A stretch of DNA of 25,486 nt from a virus. Both the position numbers and the translations under genes were made by a program. The stretch's first letter is position 1. Each line of letters opens with the position of its first letter. Shown here in pieces: positions 19,316-25,486 of the stretch. The stretch lies in the IMG/VR virus record IMGVR_UViG_3300030104_007254, positions 1-25,486 of that record. One strand, given 5' to 3'. The notes below the pieces were generated by a model. It was not told the DNA's origin. It saw only the letters and a list, made by a program, of their open reading frames with translations, and made no database searches.

Positions 19316-19333
19316 AAACGCCAAATTTTTTTT
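19288..19333 (+). terminator. Possible weak Rho-independent terminator after the giant genes
   Basis: TGGCG (19288-19292) can pair with CGCCA (19319-19323) across a 26-nt loop that contains the giant 3 stop codon. A run of eight T follows at 19326-19333. The stem is only 5 bp and the loop long, so efficient termination is doubtful. The T-run is the strongest part of the signal. Confidence 0.3.
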
Positions 19334-19349
19334 AATAGCTTTTAATTCG

Positions 19350-19357
19350 TATCTTAC
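19350..19357 (+). promoter_or_regulatory. Possible Bacteroidota-type -7 element ahead of the metallophosphoesterase
   Basis: TATCTTAC resembles the TAnnTTTG -7 box of Bacteroidota promoters in six of eight positions, counting the two free ones. It lies 23 nt before the ATG at 19381, in the 65-nt gap after giant 3. No clear TTTG -33 box is seen at the expected distance, only the T-run, so this is tentative. Confidence 0.22.
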
Positions 19358-19380
19358 ACAGCGAGAGTTAAAAAATCAAT

Positions 19381-20274
19381 ATGAAACTTATAGAACACGC
19401 TAATAATATCCACGAATTAAAACTTGAGGGTAACAAAGCACGCATTGCAATGTTTTCAGATATTCATTGGGATAATCCTAAATGTGATTGGAAACTATTA
19501 AAAAAAGATTTAGATTACTGTGTAAAAGAATCTATTCCTATTCACATTAACGGAGATATGTTTTGTCTTATGCAAGGCCGTGGTGATAACAGAAAAAATA
19601 AATCTGATATACGCCCAGAACATAACAATTCTAAATACTTAGACAGTATTGTAGAAACAGCAGTAGATTGGTGGTCACCCTATTCTCATTTACTTACAGT
19701 TATAGGCTACGGAAACCATGAAACAGCTATTATCAAATTTCAAGAAACAGATATACTAGCTAGATTTGTAAAACTTCTTAATCTAAAAAACCACACTAAC
19801 GTAATGACTGGTGGATATGGTGGTTGGTTTGTAGTAAATCAAATAGTAAGAGCTAAAAAGAATTCAAGAGATTGTACAAGATCTATTAAAATAAAATATT
19901 TTCACGGATCAGGTGGAGGTGGTGTAGTAACAAAAGGAGCTCTTAACCTCACTAGAGCATTAGAAATGTATGAAGACTTTGATGTATTTACTATGGGTCA
20001 TATACATGAAAACGCTGCTAGAAATGATGTAAGAGATGTTTGCACACAAGGTGGCAGTGCATATAGACATGTACAAAAACAACTCCATATGATGATTACA
20101 GGAACGTACAAAGAAGAATATGGATCAGGCAGTAAAGGGTGGCACGTAGAACGTGGCGCACCCGTTAAACCAACAGGAGGTCGTATTTTAACTATACAAT
20201 ACAAACGTAGTTGTACTAAAGAAAAAGGAGATTTTCATTTATGTCAAGTAGATTCTTGTAAATTTCCTTTATAA
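19381..20274 (+). CDS. Calcineurin-like metallophosphoesterase
   Basis: This 297-aa protein carries the full metal-binding set of the calcineurin-like phosphoesterase superfamily in order: D27-I-H29, G58-D59, G111-N-H-E114, H175 and G206-H-I-H209. These residues bind two metals and hydrolyse phosphomono- or diesters. Family members include the Mre11/SbcD nucleases and nucleotide phosphatases; no capping or DNA-binding extension is visible, so the substrate is unknown. A Gly-rich stretch after H175 and a Cys-containing tail are specific to this protein. The start follows AAAAAATCAAT with no Shine-Dalgarno. It is the last plus-strand gene, 65 nt after giant 3, and its stop overlaps the convergent 82-aa gene by 6 nt. 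A cytoplasmic role in phage or host nucleic acid metabolism is likely but inferred. Confidence 0.9.
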   Translation: MKLIEHANNIHELKLEGNKARIAMFSDIHWDNPKCDWKLLKKDLDYCVKESIPIHINGDMFCLMQGRGDNRKNKSDIRPEHNNSKYLDSIVETAVDWWSPYSHLLTVIGYGNHETAIIKFQETDILARFVKLLNLKNHTNVMTGGYGGWFVVNQIVRAKKNSRDCTRSIKIKYFHGSGGGGVVTKGALNLTRALEMYEDFDVFTMGHIHENAARNDVRDVCTQGGSAYRHVQKQLHMMITGTYKEEYGSGSKGWHVERGAPVKPTGGRILTIQYKRSCTKEKGDFHLCQVDSCKFPL

Positions 20275-20517
20275 AGAATTTCTATACTTTAATCCATTTT
20301 GTAGTACTCGCAATGCTTGTATTTGCAACATAATTTCTTTTTTATTTGTTTGATTTTCGAATAAAGATTTTAAACGAATTATTTCTGCCTCTACATCTTT
20401 AAGGCCTTCTTTGCTTTTTCTATTAATTAATTTTTCTAAAGCAAAATTACGAGCATGGTGCTCTCCTTTTATTACTAAATCAATGTTTGTGTCGGGTACG
20501 TTTCTGTCTTCTGCCAT
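20269..20517 (-). CDS. Small unknown protein, last gene of the minus-strand cluster
   Basis: This 82-aa protein starts 9 nt after the stop of the radical SAM gene, so the two are probably co-transcribed. The start is preceded by TTAAAAACAA, a 10-mer also found before the RusA-like gene and a plausible A-rich initiation signal. From about residue 27 on the sequence is helical and charged, with alternating K/E and Leu/Ile that could form a short coiled coil. No signal peptide or membrane segment is seen. I do not recognise the family. The gene overlaps the convergent metallophosphoesterase gene by 6 nt at their stops. Confidence 0.7.
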   Translation of the reverse strand: MAEDRNVPDTNIDLVIKGEHHARNFALEKLINRKSKEGLKDVEAEIIRLKSLFENQTNKKEIMLQIQALRVLQNGLKYRNSL

Positions 20518-20526
20518 AGTTTGTTT

Positions 20527-21390
20527 TTAAAAGATGTATCTAATTTTGTTCCACGGTATTATTTCGTCGTGGAGTGCAATAAATTGCTGAATGAATTTCT
20601 TCTTTAAAGATAGTTTATATCTTACATTTTCACCACCATATTGCGATATTTTATTTTCTTGAATTTCAGGCATCCATAATACCTTTTCTGCTTCTGAATG
20701 ATCTTTAAGATTAGCTATATGTTTTTTATAGTTATGGGTCAAAAAGATAACTTCTGCGAGCACTTCGTCTTTGTAGTCGACATAATCATTAACCATCTCA
20801 AATAACTCTCTGTAATCAGCTCGCCATCCTTTGTATACTATAACAGGACTAAAGTTTATGTGCACATCATAACCTGCGTCAATGAATGCATCTATAGCTT
20901 TAATTCTGTCAATAATTTTAGAAGTACCTGGCTCATGTATATCAGATAATTTTTGAGGCATTAAGCTGTATCTGATTCTAATTTTCTTTTTAGAGTCATA
21001 ATCTATAAGATTAGGATTTACATACTTTGTAGCAAATGAACCCATTGCTATCGGATGATTTTTAAAGAAATCAAATATCTTACGCCAGTCATAGAATCTA
21101 GCATGTAATGCAAAATCTTCATTGCAGCTAATATCATAAGTAGTCAATACAGGGTGTGTTTGGTTAGGTTTGTCAACAGGAGTAAAGTAAACGTGATTGT
21201 TTATAGCTGTAAGAATGTCTCCTATATTCTCTGCTACATCTAAACCTTTAGGTTTGTGTCGTTTCATATAACAGTAACTACAGTTATATAAACAGCCGTA
21301 GCCAAAGCTAGGACTAATAAAATCTGTGGATCTGCCAGAAGGGCGGATCAACATAGACTTTCTTTTAATTTTTTTAAGAACTTTTGCCAT
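20527..21390 (-). CDS. Radical SAM protein of the spore photoproduct lyase (SPL) family
   Basis: This 287-aa protein has the radical SAM 4Fe-4S motif C33-x3-C37-x2-C40 in the form GCLYNCSYCY, characteristic of the SPL-like group. Further SPL-like blocks follow in order: a Cys in YDISCNED (C89), in the place of the Bacillus SPL H-donor Cys in its CTSD segment; GSFATKY; RYSL; EPGTSKIIDRIKAIDAFIDAGY; SPVI; a WRADYRELFE block; and a C-terminal YGGENVRYK...KIRYIF block. SPL uses S-adenosylmethionine to split the spore photoproduct thymine dimer in UV-damaged spore DNA. The protein is shorter than Bacillus SPL (about 340 aa), mainly at the N-terminus. A DNA repair or other radical reaction is plausible, but the substrate is unknown, since Bacteroidota do not sporulate. 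The start follows ACAAAAA directly after a terminator-like hairpin. Family call strong, function open. Confidence 0.87.
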   Translation of the reverse strand: MAKVLKKIKRKSMLIRPSGRSTDFISPSFGYGCLYNCSYCYMKRHKPKGLDVAENIGDILTAINNHVYFTPVDKPNQTHPVLTTYDISCNEDFALHARFYDWRKIFDFFKNHPIAMGSFATKYVNPNLIDYDSKKKIRIRYSLMPQKLSDIHEPGTSKIIDRIKAIDAFIDAGYDVHINFSPVIVYKGWRADYRELFEMVNDYVDYKDEVLAEVIFLTHNYKKHIANLKDHSEAEKVLWMPEIQENKISQYGGENVRYKLSLKKKFIQQFIALHDEIIPWNKIRYIF

Positions 21391-21396
21391 TTTTTG

Positions 21397-21427
21397 TAAA
21401 TAAAAAGGGCCCGCGTTAACGAGCCCT
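21397..21427 (-). terminator. Rho-independent terminator (minus strand) between the 203-aa gene and the SPL-like gene
   Basis: Read on the minus strand, AGGGC (21427-21423) pairs with GCCCT (21410-21406), with a small inner CG:CG pairing and an apical loop containing GTTAA. The tract TTTTTATTT follows at once. The GC-rich stem stands out in this AT-rich sequence. It lies 39 nt past the 203-aa gene stop and ends about 6 nt before the SPL-like ATG, so SPL expression would need read-through or a promoter inside the gap. Confidence 0.7.
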
Positions 21428-21428
21428 C

Positions 21429-21443
21429 AGATTAATATAATCT
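21429..21443. repeat. Inverted repeat AGATTA-ATA-TAATCT
   Basis: A perfect 6-bp inverted repeat with a 3-nt spacer lies directly beside the terminator hairpin. It could be a small operator or a weak RNA stem. On the minus strand, TTGATT and TATTAA with a 17-nt spacer overlap this region and weakly resemble a sigma70-type promoter, although Bacteroidota use different promoter boxes. Confidence 0.35.
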
Positions 21444-21460
21444 AAACTGCACCCAATCAA

Positions 21461-21483
21461 GGGGACTATCCAAAGAAGTCCCC
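21461..21483 (-). repeat. Hairpin over the stop codon of the 203-aa gene
   Basis: GGGGACT (21461-21467) and AGTCCCC (21477-21483) form a perfect 7-bp stem with a 9-nt loop. The hairpin covers the last codons and the TAG stop of the 203-aa gene. No T-tract follows on either strand, so it is not a classical terminator; it may protect the 3' end of the mRNA or form part of a larger fold with the two inverted repeats next to it. Confidence 0.5.
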
Positions 21484-22077
21484 TGTTGGTGTTAATTTTG
21501 AATTTGTTGTATAATTAGAAATTACTTCATTTGTTAATATTTCTGTTGTATTGTTTATAATAGGCCATACTTCTTGATCATATAAATGAGCAGGTGACCC
21601 AGGATTACTAAGACGGTCTTCCCAACTTTCTTTAAGAACAATTGCCTTATTTAATATAAGAGGCAGTGTGTAAGATTTCCCTGAAAAGTAATGGTTAGCA
21701 AGAATAAGCTTTTTACCATTAGCAGTAACTTCAGAGTATTTACCGTTTATAATTAAATTAAAGTCGTTATTATAGTCTGTAGGAATACTAAATATAAATA
21801 CAGTGCATTCTTTAATATCATAGTCATCTACAAAATTAGGAAATGCTTGTACAGTTGTATAAAATTTATCAAAATCTGTATCTCTATATCCGCGAGCTAG
21901 TACATAAATATAATTTTCTTCTTCGTATTTACTGATTGTATCATTTTTTAGATAAGCATTAAGGAATCTAGACTTATGTTTAAGTCGACCCCAGCTATCT
22001 TGTATATGACAATCAAACAAAGACTTTGGTACGTTTAGTAGCGGAAACAAAAATGTTGCAGTTTTTGTAAATTTCAT
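21466..22077 (-). CDS. Unknown 203-aa phage protein with IP-x-DY ... GKYS motif
   Basis: The ATG follows the TAG stop of the nuclease gene with no gap (TAG-ATG), so translation is almost certainly coupled. The protein looks soluble, mixed alpha/beta, without signal peptide or membrane segment. A block FSIPTDYNNDFNLIINGKYS (96-115) resembles small phage proteins of unknown function that share an IP...D...GKYS pattern; I know no assigned role for them. The tail after about residue 185 is Asn/Thr-rich. The gene uses TAG as its stop, which lies in a strong hairpin, and a terminator follows, so it probably ends the upstream transcription unit. Its place behind RusA-like and RecB-like genes suggests a part in recombination or replication, by context only. 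Confidence 0.75.
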   Translation of the reverse strand: MKFTKTATFLFPLLNVPKSLFDCHIQDSWGRLKHKSRFLNAYLKNDTISKYEEENYIYVLARGYRDTDFDKFYTTVQAFPNFVDDYDIKECTVFIFSIPTDYNNDFNLIINGKYSEVTANGKKLILANHYFSGKSYTLPLILNKAIVLKESWEDRLSNPGSPAHLYDQEVWPIINNTTEILTNEVISNYTTNSKLTPTGDFFG

Positions 22078-23148
22078 CTATAGTCGTATTGTAGTTTTAC
22101 CTTTAGTATCGTATTCCATTGGATAATCCCAAGCATCATATTCAGTAGCATATTTAAAGCGTTTGATTGCTTGGTAAAAACCTTCTAGGTTTTCTTTAAT
22201 TTTAGGAACTTTATCTACATTACCGTATAAACCTGTATTAATAACTTCTTTACTTATTTCAAACACCATAGGAGGGTTTTTCAAGAAAGTCTCCACTACA
22301 ATATACAACATAGGTTTAAAACTATATCCTTCGTGATAATAACTTTTAAGTCTATCATCATAAGATTTATCTCTAGTCAAACCTAAACTATATACAGCTG
22401 CCTGAAAGTCGTATCTAAAATGCCAGAAACTATTTTCAAAGTTAAGAACAGATTTACTAGTAGTTTTGAAGTCAATCGGAGTTATAGTTTTTTCTTCATG
22501 ATTAACTATAATTCTATCTAACTCGCCTTTAAACTCTAAATGTTCATATTCAAACACAACTACGTGTTTATCTATGATTTCTATATTAGGGTCGTCAGAT
22601 TTCTTTTGACAATATTTACTAGTATGCTTATCAGATCTAAGAGCCATAACACAGTTAACTGCTTTAGCATATTCAGACTCTGTAATTATAGTCTTGGTCC
22701 CACATTTTTTAAGAATATCAAAATACTTAGAACCTTGTTCTATAATTTTATTAACTCTTGTTTCATCTTTCCATCTAGGTTGGTAGAGCTCATAATTACA
22801 ATGATTTAGTATTTCTTCTGGATAGTCTTCTAAATTTGTAGGAGAATCCTCAACAGATGCATCGTATAATTTATCTTCAGCAATAGCAGATTCATATATT
22901 CCCTTAACTATTTTAGCAATAGTCTCAGACACTCCTGTATCATCAGGTATAACCGCATACTTCTTATCAAAAGCTTCTTTAGACTCGGTCAACATCATAT
23001 CTACTAGTGAGCCAAACACAAAATGTTGCTCACTAGATTCTACTCTTGCTTCTTGTCTTTCTTTTGCCTCGACATATGCTTTAGGACTAATCAATATTTG
23101 TTTTAAAGTGCTTTGATTAAGAGCACTAATTGTTTTATAATCTATCAT
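22078..23148 (-). CDS. RecB/Cas4-like PD-(D/E)XK nuclease
   Basis: This 356-aa protein has the active-site order of RecB-type exonucleases: a helix-1 block HFVFGSLVDMML (42-53), G-E-L-D211, I-D226-F-K228 and Q249-x3-Y253. Such proteins cut DNA with Mg2+, often as 5'-3' exonucleases that prepare ends for recombination; related phage proteins are annotated as exodeoxyribonuclease VIII-like or Cas4-like. I see no four-Cys cluster typical of Cas4 (Cys are few and scattered), so an iron-sulfur cluster is unlikely. The ATG overlaps the TGA of the RusA-like gene (ATGA) and the TAG stop abuts the ATG of the 203-aa gene, so the three form a tightly coupled operon segment. A role in phage recombination or replication is probable. 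Confidence 0.85.
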   Translation of the reverse strand: MIDYKTISALNQSTLKQILISPKAYVEAKERQEARVESSEQHFVFGSLVDMMLTESKEAFDKKYAVIPDDTGVSETIAKIVKGIYESAIAEDKLYDASVEDSPTNLEDYPEEILNHCNYELYQPRWKDETRVNKIIEQGSKYFDILKKCGTKTIITESEYAKAVNCVMALRSDKHTSKYCQKKSDDPNIEIIDKHVVVFEYEHLEFKGELDRIIVNHEEKTITPIDFKTTSKSVLNFENSFWHFRYDFQAAVYSLGLTRDKSYDDRLKSYYHEGYSFKPMLYIVVETFLKNPPMVFEISKEVINTGLYGNVDKVPKIKENLEGFYQAIKRFKYATEYDAWDYPMEYDTKGKTTIRL

Positions 23149-23642
23149 CTTCTCTTGATTGTTTTTATTTTATAAACTAATTTTCTGTTTCTTAGATTAC
23201 TTACAGGAACAAATTCATATTGAGTTCGTCGTAAGAATTCAACAGTGTCGTCAGGAAGTATACCTTTCTTTATTAATACATCGTCCAAGCACTTTATCCA
23301 TATCAAAGCTAGATTACCTATATCCCAATTTGGTTTATAGTTATCTGCTGGCGGATTCCAACTCGTCTTTCTTTTTCCTGTTTTCTTATCTTTTATCATT
23401 TTCATAACTCCATAATTTACGGGTGCATATACTGTTAACTTTGTTTCAACGGGGGTATCTATACTTAGATTATCGGGAATATGTTTTTCAATAAATCCGT
23501 GCATGGCAGCTACAAGAGCTGCCCTAGTTGTATAGTGCACAGACGCATGAATTTTATTATATCCGATCTTTACCCAATTGTTTTTACTAACAGGTATATG
23601 CGTTATGAATTCAGGAAATTCTAATTTAATTTCACTTACCAT
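23145..23642 (-). CDS. RusA-like Holliday junction resolvase
   Basis: This 165-aa protein matches the RusA pattern in its second half: W-D107-I-G-N110, then CLD120-D121-VL, then LPD131-D132-TVEFL, which parallel the PDxDN, DAL and DD blocks of RusA. RusA dimers cut Holliday junctions symmetrically with Mg2+. The second Asp of the PDxDN block appears to be Gly109, so the metal site may be rearranged. The start at 23642 is preceded by TTAAAAACAA instead of a Shine-Dalgarno site. It lies 15 nt after the 392-aa gene and shares ATGA with the nuclease gene. It is probably used to resolve branched DNA in replication or packaging. Confidence 0.8.
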   Translation of the reverse strand: MVSEIKLEFPEFITHIPVSKNNWVKIGYNKIHASVHYTTRAALVAAMHGFIEKHIPDNLSIDTPVETKLTVYAPVNYGVMKMIKDKKTGKRKTSWNPPADNYKPNWDIGNLALIWIKCLDDVLIKKGILPDDTVEFLRRTQYEFVPVSNLRNRKLVYKIKTIKRR

Positions 23643-23657
23643 AGCGCTTGTTTTTAA

Positions 23658-24836
23658 TTATTCGACCCAATTAAATTCTTCGGGCTTTACTTCTTTTTCT
23701 TCTTCTATTTGTTCTTCTATTACTTCTGGAACATAGTCTTCTTTAACAGTTTTAATATAATTTTGATTTAACATTTTCGCCAACTTATCACTAAGAGTAA
23801 CTTGTTTAACTTCAAAATGCTCACTAGAATGATAGAAATCATCTGTATATCTATTAAGAACATACTTCAGAGCATCTAATGTAACAACATCTTTTTCTAT
23901 TAAAGAATCAATTATAGTTTGAGAACTGTTACTATTTAAATAGTTAAGATTTTTATCTAAGAAATCTACTAACGACTTAAAATTAACATGTCTTTTAGTA
24001 CTACAATCATTTATTTTATGTCCATAATCAGTAAATAGTATTTCTATATACATAAGAGATTCAATGTAATTACAATTAGCCATAATTTCCATAGCTAATA
24101 TATGATTGTCAGTGTCCTTACTTTCAAACATACTAGATAATTGTTGAAATACTTCTTCAGTAATAGTTATAGAATCATCAGCATTTATATGGCTAATTAA
24201 ACATTTATAATCGTATACTTTATCAAGATTACTCATTATATGTCGCCAATTATCTTCGTGTTCTAGATCTACATAATTCGCGTAACTATTGCGGCTTCCA
24301 ACGTTAGGTATTATTTTATTAACACCATTAAAAAGACTACAACTTCTATTTTCAATATGATATTTAGTACCATTATCAACATTTATTTGTTCGTCGCCAG
24401 GCAGATCTTTGATAACATCTGTTATATCTTCAACTTCATCTGAGTCTAATTCTTCTTTTGCTAATAATTCAACAAATTGAACTAACTGGTTTTTACTAAC
24501 AGTATGAAGCCAAGTACTTTTTACCATTTTTTGAAAAGTAGTATCCACAAATATGTGAGTTGCTTTTGTAATATCATTAGTAGTTTTTGCATAATTATTT
24601 AATAGCAAATCTCTTAACTTTATTCTAGGAATATTACATCCAACACCTATATATAAAACGTCTCCTGGACTAGGAGAGTATTCTTTTTTAATAGGTAATT
24701 TAGGAATATCAGCAGGTTCATATTCTAGTTTTGTAACTGCTTTATTTTTGTAGAAGTAGGCAGCATCTACTTCTTGAGTTCTGCTATTTGAAGAATACGA
24801 TCTACGTATTTCAAGTGCATAGGATAAATCTAACAT
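23658..24836 (-). CDS. Unknown 392-aa protein with acidic C-terminal tail
   Basis: I do not recognise this protein. It is soluble-looking, without signal peptide or membrane segment. The segment around 66-100 (GCNIPRIKLRDLL ... ATHIFVDTTF) has a faint likeness to a BRCT-type beta-alpha-beta unit, but this is too weak for a call. The middle is helical, with several Asp/Asn-rich loops, and the last 25 residues are strongly acidic, ending in EEFNWVE, which may bind a partner protein. It starts 6 nt after the AAA+ ATPase gene and is followed 15 nt later by the RusA-like gene, so it belongs to the same operon. Phage MoxR-like ATPases often have a partner gene next door, and this may be one. Confidence 0.8.
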   Translation of the reverse strand: MLDLSYALEIRRSYSSNSRTQEVDAAYFYKNKAVTKLEYEPADIPKLPIKKEYSPSPGDVLYIGVGCNIPRIKLRDLLLNNYAKTTNDITKATHIFVDTTFQKMVKSTWLHTVSKNQLVQFVELLAKEELDSDEVEDITDVIKDLPGDEQINVDNGTKYHIENRSCSLFNGVNKIIPNVGSRNSYANYVDLEHEDNWRHIMSNLDKVYDYKCLISHINADDSITITEEVFQQLSSMFESKDTDNHILAMEIMANCNYIESLMYIEILFTDYGHKINDCSTKRHVNFKSLVDFLDKNLNYLNSNSSQTIIDSLIEKDVVTLDALKYVLNRYTDDFYHSSEHFEVKQVTLSDKLAKMLNQNYIKTVKEDYVPEVIEEQIEEEKEVKPEEFNWVE

Positions 24837-24842
24837 ATTTTA

Positions 24843-25486
24843 TTATTTAGTACTCATTTGTAAAACATTTTGATTCAACATCATCTTAGCAAACTTAGGT
24901 TTGTTACCACCTAATAATTCTTTGACGATATAATATTTAAGATCGTCAGTGAATGCGTCATATTTAGTTGTTAAATCAATTAATCTTTTGTTCATTGCGT
25001 CGTTTATAGGATTTGTTTGAGCAAATACTAAGCAATGATTTATTAATCTAGTGGCTAATACACTAGCGATATCTGCACGATATGTATCGTTAACTCCTAT
25101 ACATTCTCTTGTTTCTCTAATTAAATCTGAATCATCTAAAGTCAACAATTGTTTAGGTGTTAGAATTTTATCTAGTTTATTATTAATAAACATAACAAAC
25201 ATAGCACCCGCATCAGGTCCAATAGAACCATCGCCAATCATCTGAATAAGAGGGAGCTCTTTCTCAAAATCTTTTATAGAGCTTATAGAGTTAAAGAATG
25301 TAGTAACAGATCTAGGATTTACATCTGTGGTAATTACTTCAGGATGCATTAATAAGAAATTAATACAACGACCATCTATACCAACGTTCTCTGCCCAACG
25401 AGCCCATACAGGACCGTCAAACTTAGTGTCTATAGATATAAATCTAGTCTTTTGTGCATTATCTAGACTAGTAACATTATAGTCAC
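24843..25486 (-). CDS. C-terminal part of a probable MoxR-like AAA+ ATPase (5' end outside window)
   Basis: The frame stays open upstream to the right edge, through about 45 codons before the ATG at 25349, so that Met is internal. The sequence includes DGPVWARWAENVGID, RCINFLLMHPE, NPRSVTTFFNSIS and GDGSIGPDAGAMFVMF. This pattern, W..WA...Ihp.v..Fl..~pe, then PRs...., then a G.vG.eag..F block, is typical of the C-terminal lid of phage MoxR/CobS-like AAA+ ATPases. Walker A and B motifs would lie outside the window, so the catalytic part is not seen. Such ATPases remodel protein complexes, often with an adjacent partner. It is the first visible gene of the minus-strand operon. The family call is moderate. 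Confidence 0.68.
   Translation of the reverse strand, partial: DYNVTSLDNAQKTRFISIDTKFDGPVWARWAENVGIDGRCINFLLMHPEVITTDVNPRSVTTFFNSISSIKDFEKELPLIQMIGDGSIGPDAGAMFVMFINNKLDKILTPKQLLTLDDSDLIRETRECIGVNDTYRADIASVLATRLINHCLVFAQTNPINDAMNKRLIDLTTKYDAFTDDLKYYIVKELLGGNKPKFAKMMLNQNVLQMSTK

Noticed and set aside
21406-21427. GC-rich palindromic segment as an attachment site
   Set aside because: A stem followed by TTTTTATTT on the minus strand is better explained as a terminator, and no integrase is present in the window.
21391-21483. tRNA gene in the hairpin-rich gap
   Set aside because: No T-loop, anticodon arm or acceptor pairing of tRNA type can be assembled from the stems.
22540-22809. Plus-strand open frame of 89 codons in the nuclease gene, and others at 23159 and 25051
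   Set aside because: All lie opposite well-supported minus-strand genes and have Phe/Ile-rich, Cys-scattered translations without start context.
25347-25349. ATG as the start of the AAA+ ATPase-like gene
   Set aside because: The frame continues upstream to the right edge and encodes family-like sequence (WARWAENVGID), so the gene is cut by the window.

Overview
This AT-rich, densely coding window reads as part of a crAss-like phage (Crassvirales), most likely infecting a Bacteroidota host. The main evidence is a run of giant plus-strand genes, one of which (4942-15093, 3,383 codons) carries the signature of the crAss-like virion-packaged RNA polymerase: an NRIPT motif followed 36 residues later by the catalytic loop DFDID, the counterpart of NRxPT...NADFDGD in cellular RNAP beta-prime subunits. 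Start codons are preceded by A-rich sequence rather than Shine-Dalgarno motifs, as in Bacteroidota and their phages. TAA, TAG and TGA all appear as stops and about 6,400 giant-ORF codons contain no in-frame stop, so the standard bacterial code fits. No tRNA, CRISPR array or insertion sequence was seen, and no non-coding stretch exceeds 300 bases.

Plus strand, 1-20274. Three giant genes lie head to tail with gaps of 32 and 1 nt. Giant 1 is cut by the left window edge and ends in a nucleotidyltransferase-like domain. Giant 2 carries an intact HExxH zincin motif, the RNA polymerase core and a C-terminal RecB-like PD-(D/E)XK nuclease. Giant 3 has a damaged zincin-like module, a coiled coil and a hydrophobic helix. 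By analogy with studied crAss-like phages, these are probably virion proteins delivered into the cell with the DNA; that role is inferred. A calcineurin-like metallophosphoesterase follows.

Minus strand, 25486-20269. This convergent cluster reads, in transcription order: C-terminal part of a MoxR-like AAA+ ATPase (cut by the right edge), a 392-aa unknown protein, a RusA-like resolvase, a RecB-like PD-(D/E)XK nuclease, a 203-aa unknown, a hairpin-rich gap with a likely terminator, a radical SAM protein of the spore photoproduct lyase family, and an 82-aa unknown. It looks like a replication, recombination and repair block, and its last gene overlaps the metallophosphoesterase gene by 6 nt.

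The points most worth a second look are: (i) the spore photoproduct lyase homologue, which keeps both the CxxxCxxC cluster motif and a plausible counterpart of the H-donor cysteine; (ii) possible zincin modules in all three giants, with only the middle one intact; (iii) the nucleotidyltransferase and nuclease domains attached to the giant proteins; and (iv) the structured gap just ahead of the lyase gene.
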